DNA from: Streptomyces gossypii
Lineage (GTDB): Bacteria > Actinomycetota > Actinomycetes > Streptomycetales > Streptomycetaceae
NCBI RefSeq assembly: GCF_025165795.1
Contig: NZ_JAJAGO010000020.1
Coordinates: 62,001-126,000, forward strand
Length of the DNA stretch: 64,000 bases
Direction of reading: 5' to 3'
Each line of letters opens with the position of its first letter. Positions within the stretch are counted from its first letter, which is position 1. Position numbers and translations under genes: made by a program. A model generated the notes under the pieces. The model saw only the letters and a program-made list of their open reading frames with translations. It was not told the origin of the DNA and did not search any database. Below, piece by piece: positions 1 to 8,400 of this stretch.

Positions 1-409
1 GGAAGGGGCCCTCGTCGAGGTTGGCGATCCACTGGTGCCAGGCCTCCTCGACATGGGAGACGGTGAGAGCCGAGCCGTGCTCGGCGAGCAGCAGCCCGGA
101 GAAGATCGCGTACTCGGTGTCGTCCGTGCCCGCCGGGTCGTCGTCGACGAAGCCCTCGATACGGCCCCACCGCTGGCGGATCTGGGACGGCTTCATGTTC
201 TCGGCGGGGGCGCCCAGGGCGTCGCCGACGGCGAGCCCGAGCATCCCCCCACGGCCCCGGCCGCGCAGTGGGGTTGTGCCTTCCGGGACGACGGCCGTCG
301 CCCGGCCATGGCCCGCGCTGTTTTCGGGGCCCGGTGGCCGGACCGGACGGAGCCGGCGCCGGGGCACCGGTACGGACCCGGAGGAGGTGGATGCGTGGAC
401 TGCGCTCAT
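1..409 (-). CDS. ADP-ribosylglycohydrolase family protein (5' part, runs off window)
   Basis: Only the first 136 codons are present; the gene continues past base 1. This family removes ADP-ribose from proteins or small molecules using two magnesium ions. The family N-terminal motif MLGLAVGDALGAPAEN is at residues 56-71 and the metal-binding TDDT motif at 95-98. The frame is open back to an ATG at 409, but residues 1-50 are Pro/Arg-rich and unlike the family. The internal ATG at base 244 (Met56) is a credible alternative start. It lies downstream of, and on the same strand as, the sugar importer genes, so it may be the last gene of that operon. Inference: it may process a glycosylated or ADP-ribosylated substrate linked to that operon; nothing in the sequence proves it. 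Family assignment is firm, start is not. Confidence 0.8.
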   Translation of the reverse strand, partial: MSAVHASTSSGSVPVPRRRLRPVRPPGPENSAGHGRATAVVPEGTTPLRGRGRGGMLGLAVGDALGAPAENMKPSQIRQRWGRIEGFVDDDPAGTDDTEYAIFSGLLLAEHGSALTVSHVEEAWHQWIANLDEGPF

Positions 410-493
410 GGTGCGTGCCGTTCTGTGCGTCGTGCGTCGTGCGTGGTGCGTCGTGCGGTTCAGCGGGCGCGGGCGTCCGACGCGCGGAGTCCG

Positions 494-1783
494 TCAGCGC
501 TGGTACCGCGCGAGAATGCGGTTGCCGTCGTCGACGAGCTTGTCGCGGAGGGATCTGAGGCCGATGCTGCCGCTGTAGTACTCCTGGAAGGCGGGAGTGG
601 CGATCTTGTCCTTCCACTCGGGGTAGCCGCGTACCCCGAGGACGGGAGAGGCCCGCAAGTCCTCGGAGACCCGCACGCCCGTACTCCAGCCGAGCTTGTC
701 GGTGTTCAGCGCCTGGTCCCGCAGGGCCTCTTCGCCCGTCGGCACCAGCCAGTCCGCTCTGGCGAGCCGGGCCATCCGGTCCGGGGCGGTGAGGAAGGCG
801 ATGAAGGCCATCGCGGTCTTCTTGCGTGAGGTGTCCTGTGCGATGGACAGGGTCTGCGGGCTGACGCCCTGGACTCGTCCCTCCTCCGCCCCGCCCGTGG
901 CGGCGGGCAGCGGCAGGGTCACCCACTCGAAGCCGTCCGGTGCCTGCTGCTGGACCTGCTGCCGGTAGGAGAAGTTGAGCGGCACCATGGCGTACCGGCC
1001 GCTGAAGAAGCCGGGGAGGGTGTCGCCGCCGGCCATGCCGAGACTGCCTGCCGCCGCCGTACGATCCTTGTTGACCTGGCGGTGGATGAGTTCGGCGATG
1101 CGGGATTCGGGCTCGTCGAAGCGGATGACGTTCTTGCCGCCTTCGCGCTGGAATATCGAGCCGCCGGTGGACATGGCGAGGTTGACCGACTGGTTCACCG
1201 GCTCCTTCATGGACCAGGCGACGCCGTAGTCGCGCCCGCGGGTCAGCTCCTTGGCGGCCTCCTCGAACTCGGCCCAGCTCCACGGCTTCTCAGCGGTCGG
1301 GATGCGCACCCGGGAGCGCTCCAGCAGCTTGCGGTTGGCGATCAGCACCCGGGGGTCCTGGAGGAAGGGCACGCCGTAGACGCCCCCGGCCTGGGTCACC
1401 ATGTCCCAGGTGCTCTTCGGGATCTGCCGCTTCAGGCTGCCGGGCAGCAGCCCGCTCAGGTCGGCGAGGTAGCCGCCGTGCGCGAAGTCGGTGAGGTCGT
1501 TGGCCTCGTCGTGGATGATGTCGGGCGCCTCGCCGCCCTCGAAGGAGGTCAGCAGCTGGTCGTGGACGCTCTCCCAGGACCCCTGGACATAGCGGACCCG
1601 GGAGCGCGGGTGCCGTGAGTTCCACTCGGCCACGAGAGCCTTGTTGGCCTTGATGGACTCCTGCTGCCAGGCCAGGCTGAGGAAATCGAGGGTGCCGTCG
1701 TCGGAGTCGTCGGCACAGCCGCTGAGGAGGGTGGCGGCGGGCGCGGCGGCCACGGCCGCGCCGAGGAAGTTGCGGCGGCGCAT
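494..1783 (-). CDS. Sugar ABC transporter extracellular solute-binding lipoprotein
   Basis: A 429-residue family 1 solute-binding protein that captures a sugar outside the cell for the two permeases encoded just upstream. The N-terminus has a twin-arginine-like RRRNFLG stretch (residues 2-8), a hydrophobic segment and a lipobox LLSGC ending at Cys23, so export and lipid anchoring are expected, possibly by the Tat route. The mature part has the usual family layout, including a PWSWAEFEEAAKELT segment and a late MAFIAFLTAPDRMARLA helix. Its ATG (1781-1783) overlaps the stop of the preceding permease as ATGA, so translation is coupled. The substrate cannot be read from sequence. No ATPase gene is in the operon, which in Streptomyces usually means use of the shared ATPase MsiK (family knowledge). 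Confidence 0.92.
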   Translation of the reverse strand: MRRRNFLGAAVAAAPAATLLSGCADDSDDGTLDFLSLAWQQESIKANKALVAEWNSRHPRSRVRYVQGSWESVHDQLLTSFEGGEAPDIIHDEANDLTDFAHGGYLADLSGLLPGSLKRQIPKSTWDMVTQAGGVYGVPFLQDPRVLIANRKLLERSRVRIPTAEKPWSWAEFEEAAKELTRGRDYGVAWSMKEPVNQSVNLAMSTGGSIFQREGGKNVIRFDEPESRIAELIHRQVNKDRTAAAGSLGMAGGDTLPGFFSGRYAMVPLNFSYRQQVQQQAPDGFEWVTLPLPAATGGAEEGRVQGVSPQTLSIAQDTSRKKTAMAFIAFLTAPDRMARLARADWLVPTGEEALRDQALNTDKLGWSTGVRVSEDLRASPVLGVRGYPEWKDKIATPAFQEYYSGSIGLRSLRDKLVDDGNRILARYQR

Positions 1784-2691
1784 CAGCCCTTCACCGCCCC
1801 GCTCACCATGCCGCTGACCAGCCGTCGCTGGAGCAGTGCGAAGAACACCAGGCTGGGGAGGGTCGCCAGGACGGCGGCCGCGGCGAGCGGCCCCAGGTCG
1901 GCGGCGCCCTCGGCGCCGAGGAAGTGAGTGAGGATCACGGACATCGTCTGCTTCTCCGGGGACTTGAGCAGGACCAGGGCGAAGAAGAACTCGTTCCACG
2001 CGGTGACGAAGGAGAACATCACGGTGGCGACCAGCCCCGGGGTGAGCAGTGGGAAGACCACGCTGACCAGCGTCCGGAAGCGGCTGCAGCCGTCGATCGC
2101 GGCGGCCTCCTCCAGGGAGCGGGGCACTGCCCGCACATAGCCCTGGAGCATCCACAGCGCGAAGGGGAGGTTCCATACGACATAGACGAGAATCAGCCCG
2201 AAGAGCGAGTTGATCAGTTCGAGGTTCTTCAGCACCAGGAACAGCGGGATGATCACCAGGACGAACGGGAACATCTGGCTGACCAGGATCCAGCCTGTCG
2301 CCGCCTTGCTGACCGGCGAGCGGTACCGGACCATCGCGTACGCCGCGGGCACCGCGATCAGCACGGATATCGCCGCGGCGGTGACCGCCACGATGAGGCT
2401 GTTGAGTGCCGAGCGGAGCAGTGGCTGCTGGTCGAAGGCGTCCCGGAAGTTGTCCAGCGAGGGGTGCTGGGGGAGCCAGCTGGGGTCGACGGAACCGAGC
2501 TCCTGCGGCGCCTTGAAGGCCGTGGAGATGAGCCAGAACAGCGGGAAGGCCAGGAAGACCAAGTAGCAGATCAGGGCGAGGTACTGGCCCGCGCGTCCGA
2601 GCCGGTGCCTCGGCGACCGCCGGTACCGGGGCCGCTTCGTGTCCGCCGGCTGCGGCTTCGCGGACTGCGGCTTCAGGGGCTGCGACGTCAC
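1783..2691 (-). CDS. Carbohydrate ABC transporter permease, MalG type
   Basis: A 302-residue inner-membrane permease with about six transmembrane helices. The cytoplasmic EAA loop is visible (SLEEAAAIDGCSRFRT), the site where the ATPase docks, and the C-terminal helix ends in the short basic tail typical of MalG/UgpE proteins. The N-terminus is a Lys/Pro/Gln-rich cytoplasmic stretch before the first helix. The GTG start at 2689-2691 overlaps the stop of the upstream permease by four bases (GTGA), which decides the start. Together with the other permease it forms the heterodimeric sugar channel. It is the third gene of the lacI-type regulator, permease, permease, binding protein operon. Confidence 0.93.
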   Translation of the reverse strand: MTSQPLKPQSAKPQPADTKRPRYRRSPRHRLGRAGQYLALICYLVFLAFPLFWLISTAFKAPQELGSVDPSWLPQHPSLDNFRDAFDQQPLLRSALNSLIVAVTAAAISVLIAVPAAYAMVRYRSPVSKAATGWILVSQMFPFVLVIIPLFLVLKNLELINSLFGLILVYVVWNLPFALWMLQGYVRAVPRSLEEAAAIDGCSRFRTLVSVVFPLLTPGLVATVMFSFVTAWNEFFFALVLLKSPEKQTMSVILTHFLGAEGAADLGPLAAAAVLATLPSLVFFALLQRRLVSGMVSGAVKG

Positions 2692-3644
2692 TGGTCGTCC
2701 TCCTTGAGGCGGTTGCGCAGGAAGATCGTCAGGAGCACGGCGACGACGGCGATCATCACCAGGCCCATCGCGGCGGCGTAGCCGAACTGGCCGTACCGGA
2801 AGGCCTCTTCGTAGGCGAACAGCGACGGCAGCCTGGTCTCGCCGCCGGGCCCGCCCTGGGTCAGCACATAGACCAGGCCGAAGGAGTTGAAGTTCCAGAT
2901 GAAGTTGAGCGCGGTGATGGCGAGTACGACGGGCTTCAGGGCCGGCCAGGTCACCGTGCGGAAGCGGCGCCAGAGACCCGCGCCGTCCAGCGCGGCGGCC
3001 TCGTGCAGCTCGTGCGGCACGTTCTGCAGGCCGGCGAGCAGCACCACCGTCGTCTGCGGCATGCCAGCCCAGACACCGACGACGATCACGGCGGGCAGCG
3101 CCATGGAGAGGCTGGAGAGCCAGTTGACGTTCTCGGATATCAGATGCAGGTCCCGCAGGGTGGCGTTGAGGATCCCGGCGTCCTGGTGGTAGACGAGCCG
3201 CCACATGATGCCGATGACGACCTCGGGCATCGCCCATGGGACGAGCGCGAGCGTACGGGCGAGCCAGCGGAAGCGGAGATTCTGGTTGAGCAGCAGGGCC
3301 AGCCCGAGCGCGAGCACGAACTGGATCGCCGTCACGCTCACCGCCCAGACGATGCCGATCCGGAAGGAGTCCCAGAAGAGCGAGTCGAAGCGCAGATCTT
3401 GGAAGTTGTCGAGCCCGATCCACTGGGTGGGCTCGGTACGGCCCGCCTGGGAGTCGGTGAAGGCGAGCGACAGCCCGTAGAGCAGCGGGCCGACGCTGAG
3501 GATCAAAATCGGCAGCAGCGCCGGGAGCAGCAGGAACCAGGCGTCGCGGTCCAGACCCAGGACGGCCTTGCGCGCCCGGGCGGTGCGGGGCGGCGGAGTG
3601 CCCCGGCCGGGCCGCTTGCGGGAGCGGAGGAGAGTGGTGCTCAT
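2688..3644 (-). CDS. Carbohydrate ABC transporter permease, MalF type
   Basis: A 318-residue permease, partner of the MalG-type protein. The short basic N-terminal tail is followed by a first helix (WFLLLPALLPILILSVGPLL). The periplasmic loop and the EAA loop (ELHEAAALDGAGLWRRFRT) follow the MalF/UgpA pattern without the long P2 domain of E. coli MalF. The ATG at 3642-3644 follows a strong GGAGGAGACCC ribosome binding site and overlaps the stop of the regulator gene (ATGA), so translation is coupled. It is the second gene of the operon. Substrate unknown. Confidence 0.93.
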   Translation of the reverse strand: MSTTLLRSRKRPGRGTPPPRTARARKAVLGLDRDAWFLLLPALLPILILSVGPLLYGLSLAFTDSQAGRTEPTQWIGLDNFQDLRFDSLFWDSFRIGIVWAVSVTAIQFVLALGLALLLNQNLRFRWLARTLALVPWAMPEVVIGIMWRLVYHQDAGILNATLRDLHLISENVNWLSSLSMALPAVIVVGVWAGMPQTTVVLLAGLQNVPHELHEAAALDGAGLWRRFRTVTWPALKPVVLAITALNFIWNFNSFGLVYVLTQGGPGGETRLPSLFAYEEAFRYGQFGYAAAMGLVMIAVVAVLLTIFLRNRLKEDDQ

Positions 3645-4693
3645 CGGGTCTCCTCCTCGGCGCCGCGCCGCACGGGGCCGGACGAAGCGCGGACGACAAG
3701 CCGGGGCGTGACCGTCTCGGAGCGGACGGGTGCCCTCGACGAGCTGTCCCGCTCGGTGATCCGGGCCAGCAGCATCTCGGCCGCGATCCTCCCGCGCTCG
3801 GCGGAGCCGAGATCGACACTCGTCAGCAGCGGCCAACTGGCACGGGCCAGCGAGGTGTCGTCCATGCCCACGACCGCGACGTCCTCCGGAATCCGCCGCC
3901 CCCGGGTGTGCAGGGCCTGTGCGGCGCCCAGCGCGAGCTGGTCGTTGGCGCAGAAGACGGCGTCCACTGAGGGATCGGCCTCCAGCAGTTCGTGCACGGC
4001 GCGCACTCCCGCCTCGATGGTGAAATCGGTGGTGGCCACCAGGCTCGGATCGAGCCCGAGGCCGCAGTCGGCGAGCGCCCTGCGGTAGCCGCGCTGACGG
4101 TTGTGCCCCGGCACGGTGTCGGCCGGGCCGTTGACGAAGGCGATCCGGCGGCGGCCCGTTTCCACGAGGTGCCGCACCGCCTTCTCCGCACCGGTGACGG
4201 AGTCGGCCCGCACGCTGTCGACCGGCGCGTCCTCGGGGAGCGAACCGATGACGACGACGGGCTGGGCGGCCGTACGCAGCGCCTCCAGGTGCTCGGGCGT
4301 GATGCGCAGGGGGCAGATGACCAGCCCGTCGCTGGTGCGGTCCGCGAGGCTGCGCAGCACCGCCAGTTCGTCCTCCACCACGGCGTCCGTGGAGTGCAGC
4401 AGCAGCCGGTAGCCGTGTGCCTTGGTGATCGCCTGTATTTCGCGGACCATCGACACGTAGACCGGGTTGCCGATGTCCTGCATGGCGAAGGTCAGCTGCA
4501 TGGACCGGCCGCCCTTCAGCGAGCGGGCCACGGCGTTGGGTACGTACCCCAGCTCGGCCGCAGCGCGTTCGACCCGGGTGACGGTGTCGGGCCGCCCGCC
4601 GTGCCCGTTGAGCACACGGGAGACCGAGGCGATCGAGACCCCGGCGCGCTCGGCGATCGTCTCGACGGTGGGAGCCCCGCCTGTCGTCACCAC
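3641..4693 (-). CDS. LacI-family transcriptional regulator of the sugar importer
   Basis: A 350-residue repressor. The N-terminal helix-turn-helix is at residues 9-30 (TVETIAERAGVSIASVSRVL), followed by a hinge helix region and a periplasmic-binding-protein-like sensor domain that would bind the inducing sugar. Tandem GTG codons at 4691-4693 and 4688-4690 are both usable; the first follows a GGAGGGG site at a five-base distance. It is the first gene of the operon and overlaps the MalF-type permease gene. A palindromic LacI-type operator lies 29 bases before its start, so it very likely represses its own operon until sugar is present. Confidence 0.92.
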   Translation of the reverse strand: MVTTGGAPTVETIAERAGVSIASVSRVLNGHGGRPDTVTRVERAAAELGYVPNAVARSLKGGRSMQLTFAMQDIGNPVYVSMVREIQAITKAHGYRLLLHSTDAVVEDELAVLRSLADRTSDGLVICPLRITPEHLEALRTAAQPVVVIGSLPEDAPVDSVRADSVTGAEKAVRHLVETGRRRIAFVNGPADTVPGHNRQRGYRRALADCGLGLDPSLVATTDFTIEAGVRAVHELLEADPSVDAVFCANDQLALGAAQALHTRGRRIPEDVAVVGMDDTSLARASWPLLTSVDLGSAERGRIAAEMLLARITERDSSSRAPVRSETVTPRLVVRASSGPVRRGAEEETR

Positions 4694-4721
4694 AATTGCC
4701 CCTCCGCTGACTCGGTGTTGC

Positions 4722-4735
4722 TGGAAACGTTTACA
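4722..4735. promoter_or_regulatory. LacI-family operator candidate
   Basis: TGGAAACGTTTACA is a near-perfect 14-base palindrome centred on CG, the hallmark of LacI/GalR-family operators. Only the G24/A33 pair breaks the symmetry. It lies 29 bases upstream of the first GTG of the regulator gene, in a short AT-rich patch in otherwise GC-rich DNA, where it would block the promoter of the sugar operon. Confidence 0.65.
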
Positions 4736-5418
4736 GAATGGTTCGTCCCACCCCCGGCCGGAAGCGGTGTGGATGACGAGAATGTTGCGCGCATGTCTCC
4801 TGGGCGTCAATGCCGTACGAACGGCGGAATCACGTGATCCGGATCTCATCCGCCTGTTCGGGGAGGCTCGGGGAGGCTTCCGACGGACCGGGTGGCGGAC
4901 CGGCCCCACTGGTGTCGGCCCAGGTGGGGGGCGGGTCCAGTGCGGTTTCGTTGTCGGCGCGGGATGGGGCGGCGCGCCTGCCGCGGAGTTGTCGGCACGT
5001 GGAACGGGGCCGGCGATCAGATCGGTATTGACCGTTGTCGAGCACTGCCGATCACTGCTGACCGGTGAGTGGGAGGGTGAGCGGGTCGGGGAGTGTGTCG
5101 CGCGGTTCGGGCCCCGGAAGTGAAGATCCACTGGTTACCGGACGGTTTCGGCCGCGTCACGTTGGGCAGAAGCCGGGAAGCCCACGCGCAATGACGCCCG
5201 TGCCGCCAGGCCGACTCCGGCCGCCGCAAAGCCGCAGATTTCCGGTGCTTCCGCCGTTCCCGGCCGTCTCTCTCAGTGCTCTCTGTCCGCATAGTGGGAC
5301 GGTTTATCCGCGTACTGGGAAGATGCGCCATCGTGTAATCTGCATGAAAATTTGATCCTGAGGGCCAACGTCGTCCCTCGGCGCTTGCGACATGCCACCG
5401 ACGACGACGGGAGAGCCG
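4736..5418. other. Divergent intergenic region between the sugar operon and gltB
   Basis: About 680 bases with no convincing gene. Short open frames exist on both strands but lack a ribosome site, a coherent codon pattern or any recognisable product. The left end should hold the sugar-operon promoter and the right end the gltB promoter. AT-rich DNA around 5300-5360 and a GlnR-like half-box at 5335-5350 are the only structured elements I can point to. Confidence 0.5.
5335..5350 (+). promoter_or_regulatory. Possible GlnR half-box upstream of gltB
   Basis: GTAAT-CTGCAT-GAAAA fits one half of the actinobacterial GlnR box (gTnAc, six bases, GaAAc) with one mismatch in each arm. It lies about 70 bases before the preferred gltB start, in the only AT-rich stretch of the region. 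GlnR is the nitrogen regulator of Streptomyces, so the position is sensible. A second half-box is not obvious. Confidence 0.35.
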
Positions 5419-8400
5419 ATGCGCGCAGCATCTTTGGCGGCCCACCCTGCCAAGCAGGGGATGTATGACCCCCGGTACGAGCACGACGCCTGTGGTGTCG
5501 GCTTCGTGGCCACTCTCACCGGCGTCCCGAGCCATGAGCTGGTGCAACAGGCACTCACGGTACTGCGCAACCTGGAGCACCGCGGCGCCACCGGGTCCGA
5601 CCCCGACACCGGCGACGGTGCGGGCATCCTGCTCCAGGTGCCGGACGCCTTCCTGCGCGAGAACGTCTCCTTCGCCCTCCCCGAGGCGGGTTCCTACGCC
5701 GTCGGCATCGCCTTCCTGCCCGTCGACGCGGACGACGCCGCCCAGGCCGTCTCACAGATCGAGACGATCGCCGCCGAAGAGGGTCTCCGCGTGCTCGGCT
5801 GGCGCGAGGTCCCCGTCGCGCCGGAGCTGCTCGGCTCCGGCGCCCGCGCGACGATGCCCGTCTTCCGGCAGCTCTTCGTCGCCGACGCGAACGACGCCCG
5901 CGACGCCTCCGACGCCCCGCGCACCGGCCTGGCGCTGGACCGCCCCGCCTTCGTGCTGCGCAAGCGCGCCGAACGCGAGGCCGGCACGTACTTCCCGTCG
6001 TTCTCCGCGCGCACCCTCGTCTACAAGGGGATGCTCACCACCGGCCAGCTGGAGCCGTTCTTCCCGGACCTGTCCGACCGCCGCCTCGCCTCCGCCGTCG
6101 CGCTGGTCCACTCCCGCTTCTCCACCAACACCTTCCCGAGCTGGCCGCTCGCCCACCCGTACCGGTTCGTCGCCCACAACGGTGAGATCAACACCGTCCA
6201 GGGCAACCGCAACTGGATGCGCGCCCGCGAATCCCAGCTGGCGAGCGAACTGTTCGGCGGCGGCGAGAACCAGGACCTGGAGCGCATCTTCCCGGTCTGC
6301 ACCCCGGACGCCTCCGACTCCGCCACCTTCGACGAGGTGCTGGAGCTGCTGCACCTCGGCGGCCGTTCGCTGCCGCACTCGGTGCTGATGATGGTCCCCG
6401 AGGCATGGGAGTCCGCCGAGTCCGAGGAGTCGATGGACCCGGCCCGGCGCGCCTTCTACCGCTACCACTCCACGATGATGGAGCCCTGGGACGGACCCGC
6501 CTGTGTGACCTTCACCGACGGCACCCAGGTCGGAGCCGTTCTCGACCGCAACGGACTGCGCCCCGGCCGCTACTGGGTCACCGAGGACGGCCTGGTCGTG
6601 CTCGGCTCCGAGGTCGGTGTCCTGGACATCGACCCGGCCAAGGTGGTGCGCAAGGGCCGCCTCCAGCCCGGCCGGATGTTCCTGGTGGACACCGCCGAGC
6701 ACCGCATCGTCGAGGACGACGAGATCAAGGCCCAGCTCGCGGGCGAGCAGCCCTACCAGGAGTGGCTGGAGGCCGGGCTGATCGAGCTCGCCGACCTCCC
6801 CGAGCGTGAGCACATCGTGCACACGCACGCCTCCGTCACCCGCCGCCAGCAGACCTTCGGATACACCGAGGAGGAACTGCGGATCCTGCTCGCGCCGATG
6901 GCCAAGGCGGGTGCCGAGCCGATCGGCTCGATGGGCACCGACGCGCCGATCGCCGCGCTCTCGGACCGCCCCCGGCTGATCTTCGACTACTTCACCCAGC
7001 TCTTCGCCCAGGTCACCAACCCGCCGCTGGATGCCATCCGCGAGGAACTGGTCACCTCACTGCACTCATCCCTCGGCCCCCAGGGCAACCTGCTGGAGCC
7101 GACCGCCGCCTCCTGCCGCAGCGTCACGCTGCCCTTCCCGGTCATCGACAACGATGAACTGGCCAAGCTCATCCACATCAACGCCGACGGCGATCTGCCC
7201 GGCTTCAAGGCAACCACCCTCTCCGGCCTCTACCGGGTGCACGACGGGGGCCAGGGCCTGGCCGAGCGGATCAGGGAGATCTGCGCCGAGGCGGACGCCG
7301 CGCTGGAGGCCGGTGCCCATCTGATCGTGCTCTCCGACCGCCATTCGGATGCCGAGCACGCGCCGATCCCGTCGCTGCTGCTGACCTCCGCCGTGCATCA
7401 CCACCTCATCCGCACGAAGCAGCGCACCCGGGTGGGCCTGCTCGTCGAGGCGGGCGACGTACGCGAGGTGCACCACATCGCGCTGCTCATCGGCTACGGC
7501 GCGGCCGCGGTGAACCCGTACCTGGCAATGGAGTCCGTCGAGGACCTGGTGCGCGCCGGTACGTTCCTGCCGGACGCGGAGCCCGAGGCGGCCATCGGCA
7601 ACCTGATCAAGGCGCTGGGCAAGGGCGTCCTGAAGGTGATGTCCAAGATGGGCATCTCGACCGTCGCGTCCTACCGGGGGGCCCAGGTCTTCGAGGCCGT
7701 CGGTCTGGACGAGAGCTTCGTGGACACCTACTTCCACGGCACCACCTCCAAGATCGGCGGCGCCGGACTGGACGTCATCGCCAAGGAGGTCGCCGCCCGG
7801 CACGCGAAGGCGTACCCCGCCTCCGGCATCGCACCGGCCCACCGCGATCTGGAGATCGGCGGCGAGTACCAGTGGCGCCGCGAGGGCGAGCCGCATCTCT
7901 TCGACCCCGACACCGTCTTCCGCCTCCAGCACTCGACGCGCGAGCGCCGCTACGACGTCTTCAAGCAGTACACGAGCAGAGTCGACGAGCAGTCCGAGCG
8001 GCTGATGACGCTGCGCGGCCTGTTCCGCTTCAAGGACGCAGGCAAGGACGGCGGCAACGGCGGTGAGGGCGGCGAAGGCACGGCCCGTACGCCCGTACCG
8101 CTCGACGAGGTCGAGCCGGTCTCCGAGATCGTCAAGCGCTTCTCCACCGGCGCCATGTCCTACGGCTCCATCTCCATGGAGGCCCACGAGACGCTGGCCA
8201 TCGCCATGAACCAGCTCGGCGGCAAGTCCAACACCGGTGAGGGCGGTGAGGACGCGGAGCGCCTCTACGACCCCGCGCGCCGTTCCAGCATCAAGCAGGT
8301 CGCCTCCGGCCGCTTCGGCGTCACCAGCGAATACCTCGTCAACTCCGACGACATCCAGATCAAGATGGCGCAGGGCGCCAAGCCCGGCGAGGGCGGCCAG

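Noticed and set aside
411..460. GTGCGTCG-like short repeats as a regulatory array
   Set aside because: Irregular and only a few units in a GC-biased gap; consistent with simple-sequence drift.
4830..5391. Several 70-190-codon frames on both strands before gltB
   Set aside because: No ribosome site, no recognisable sequence and mutually overlapping; treated as intergenic.
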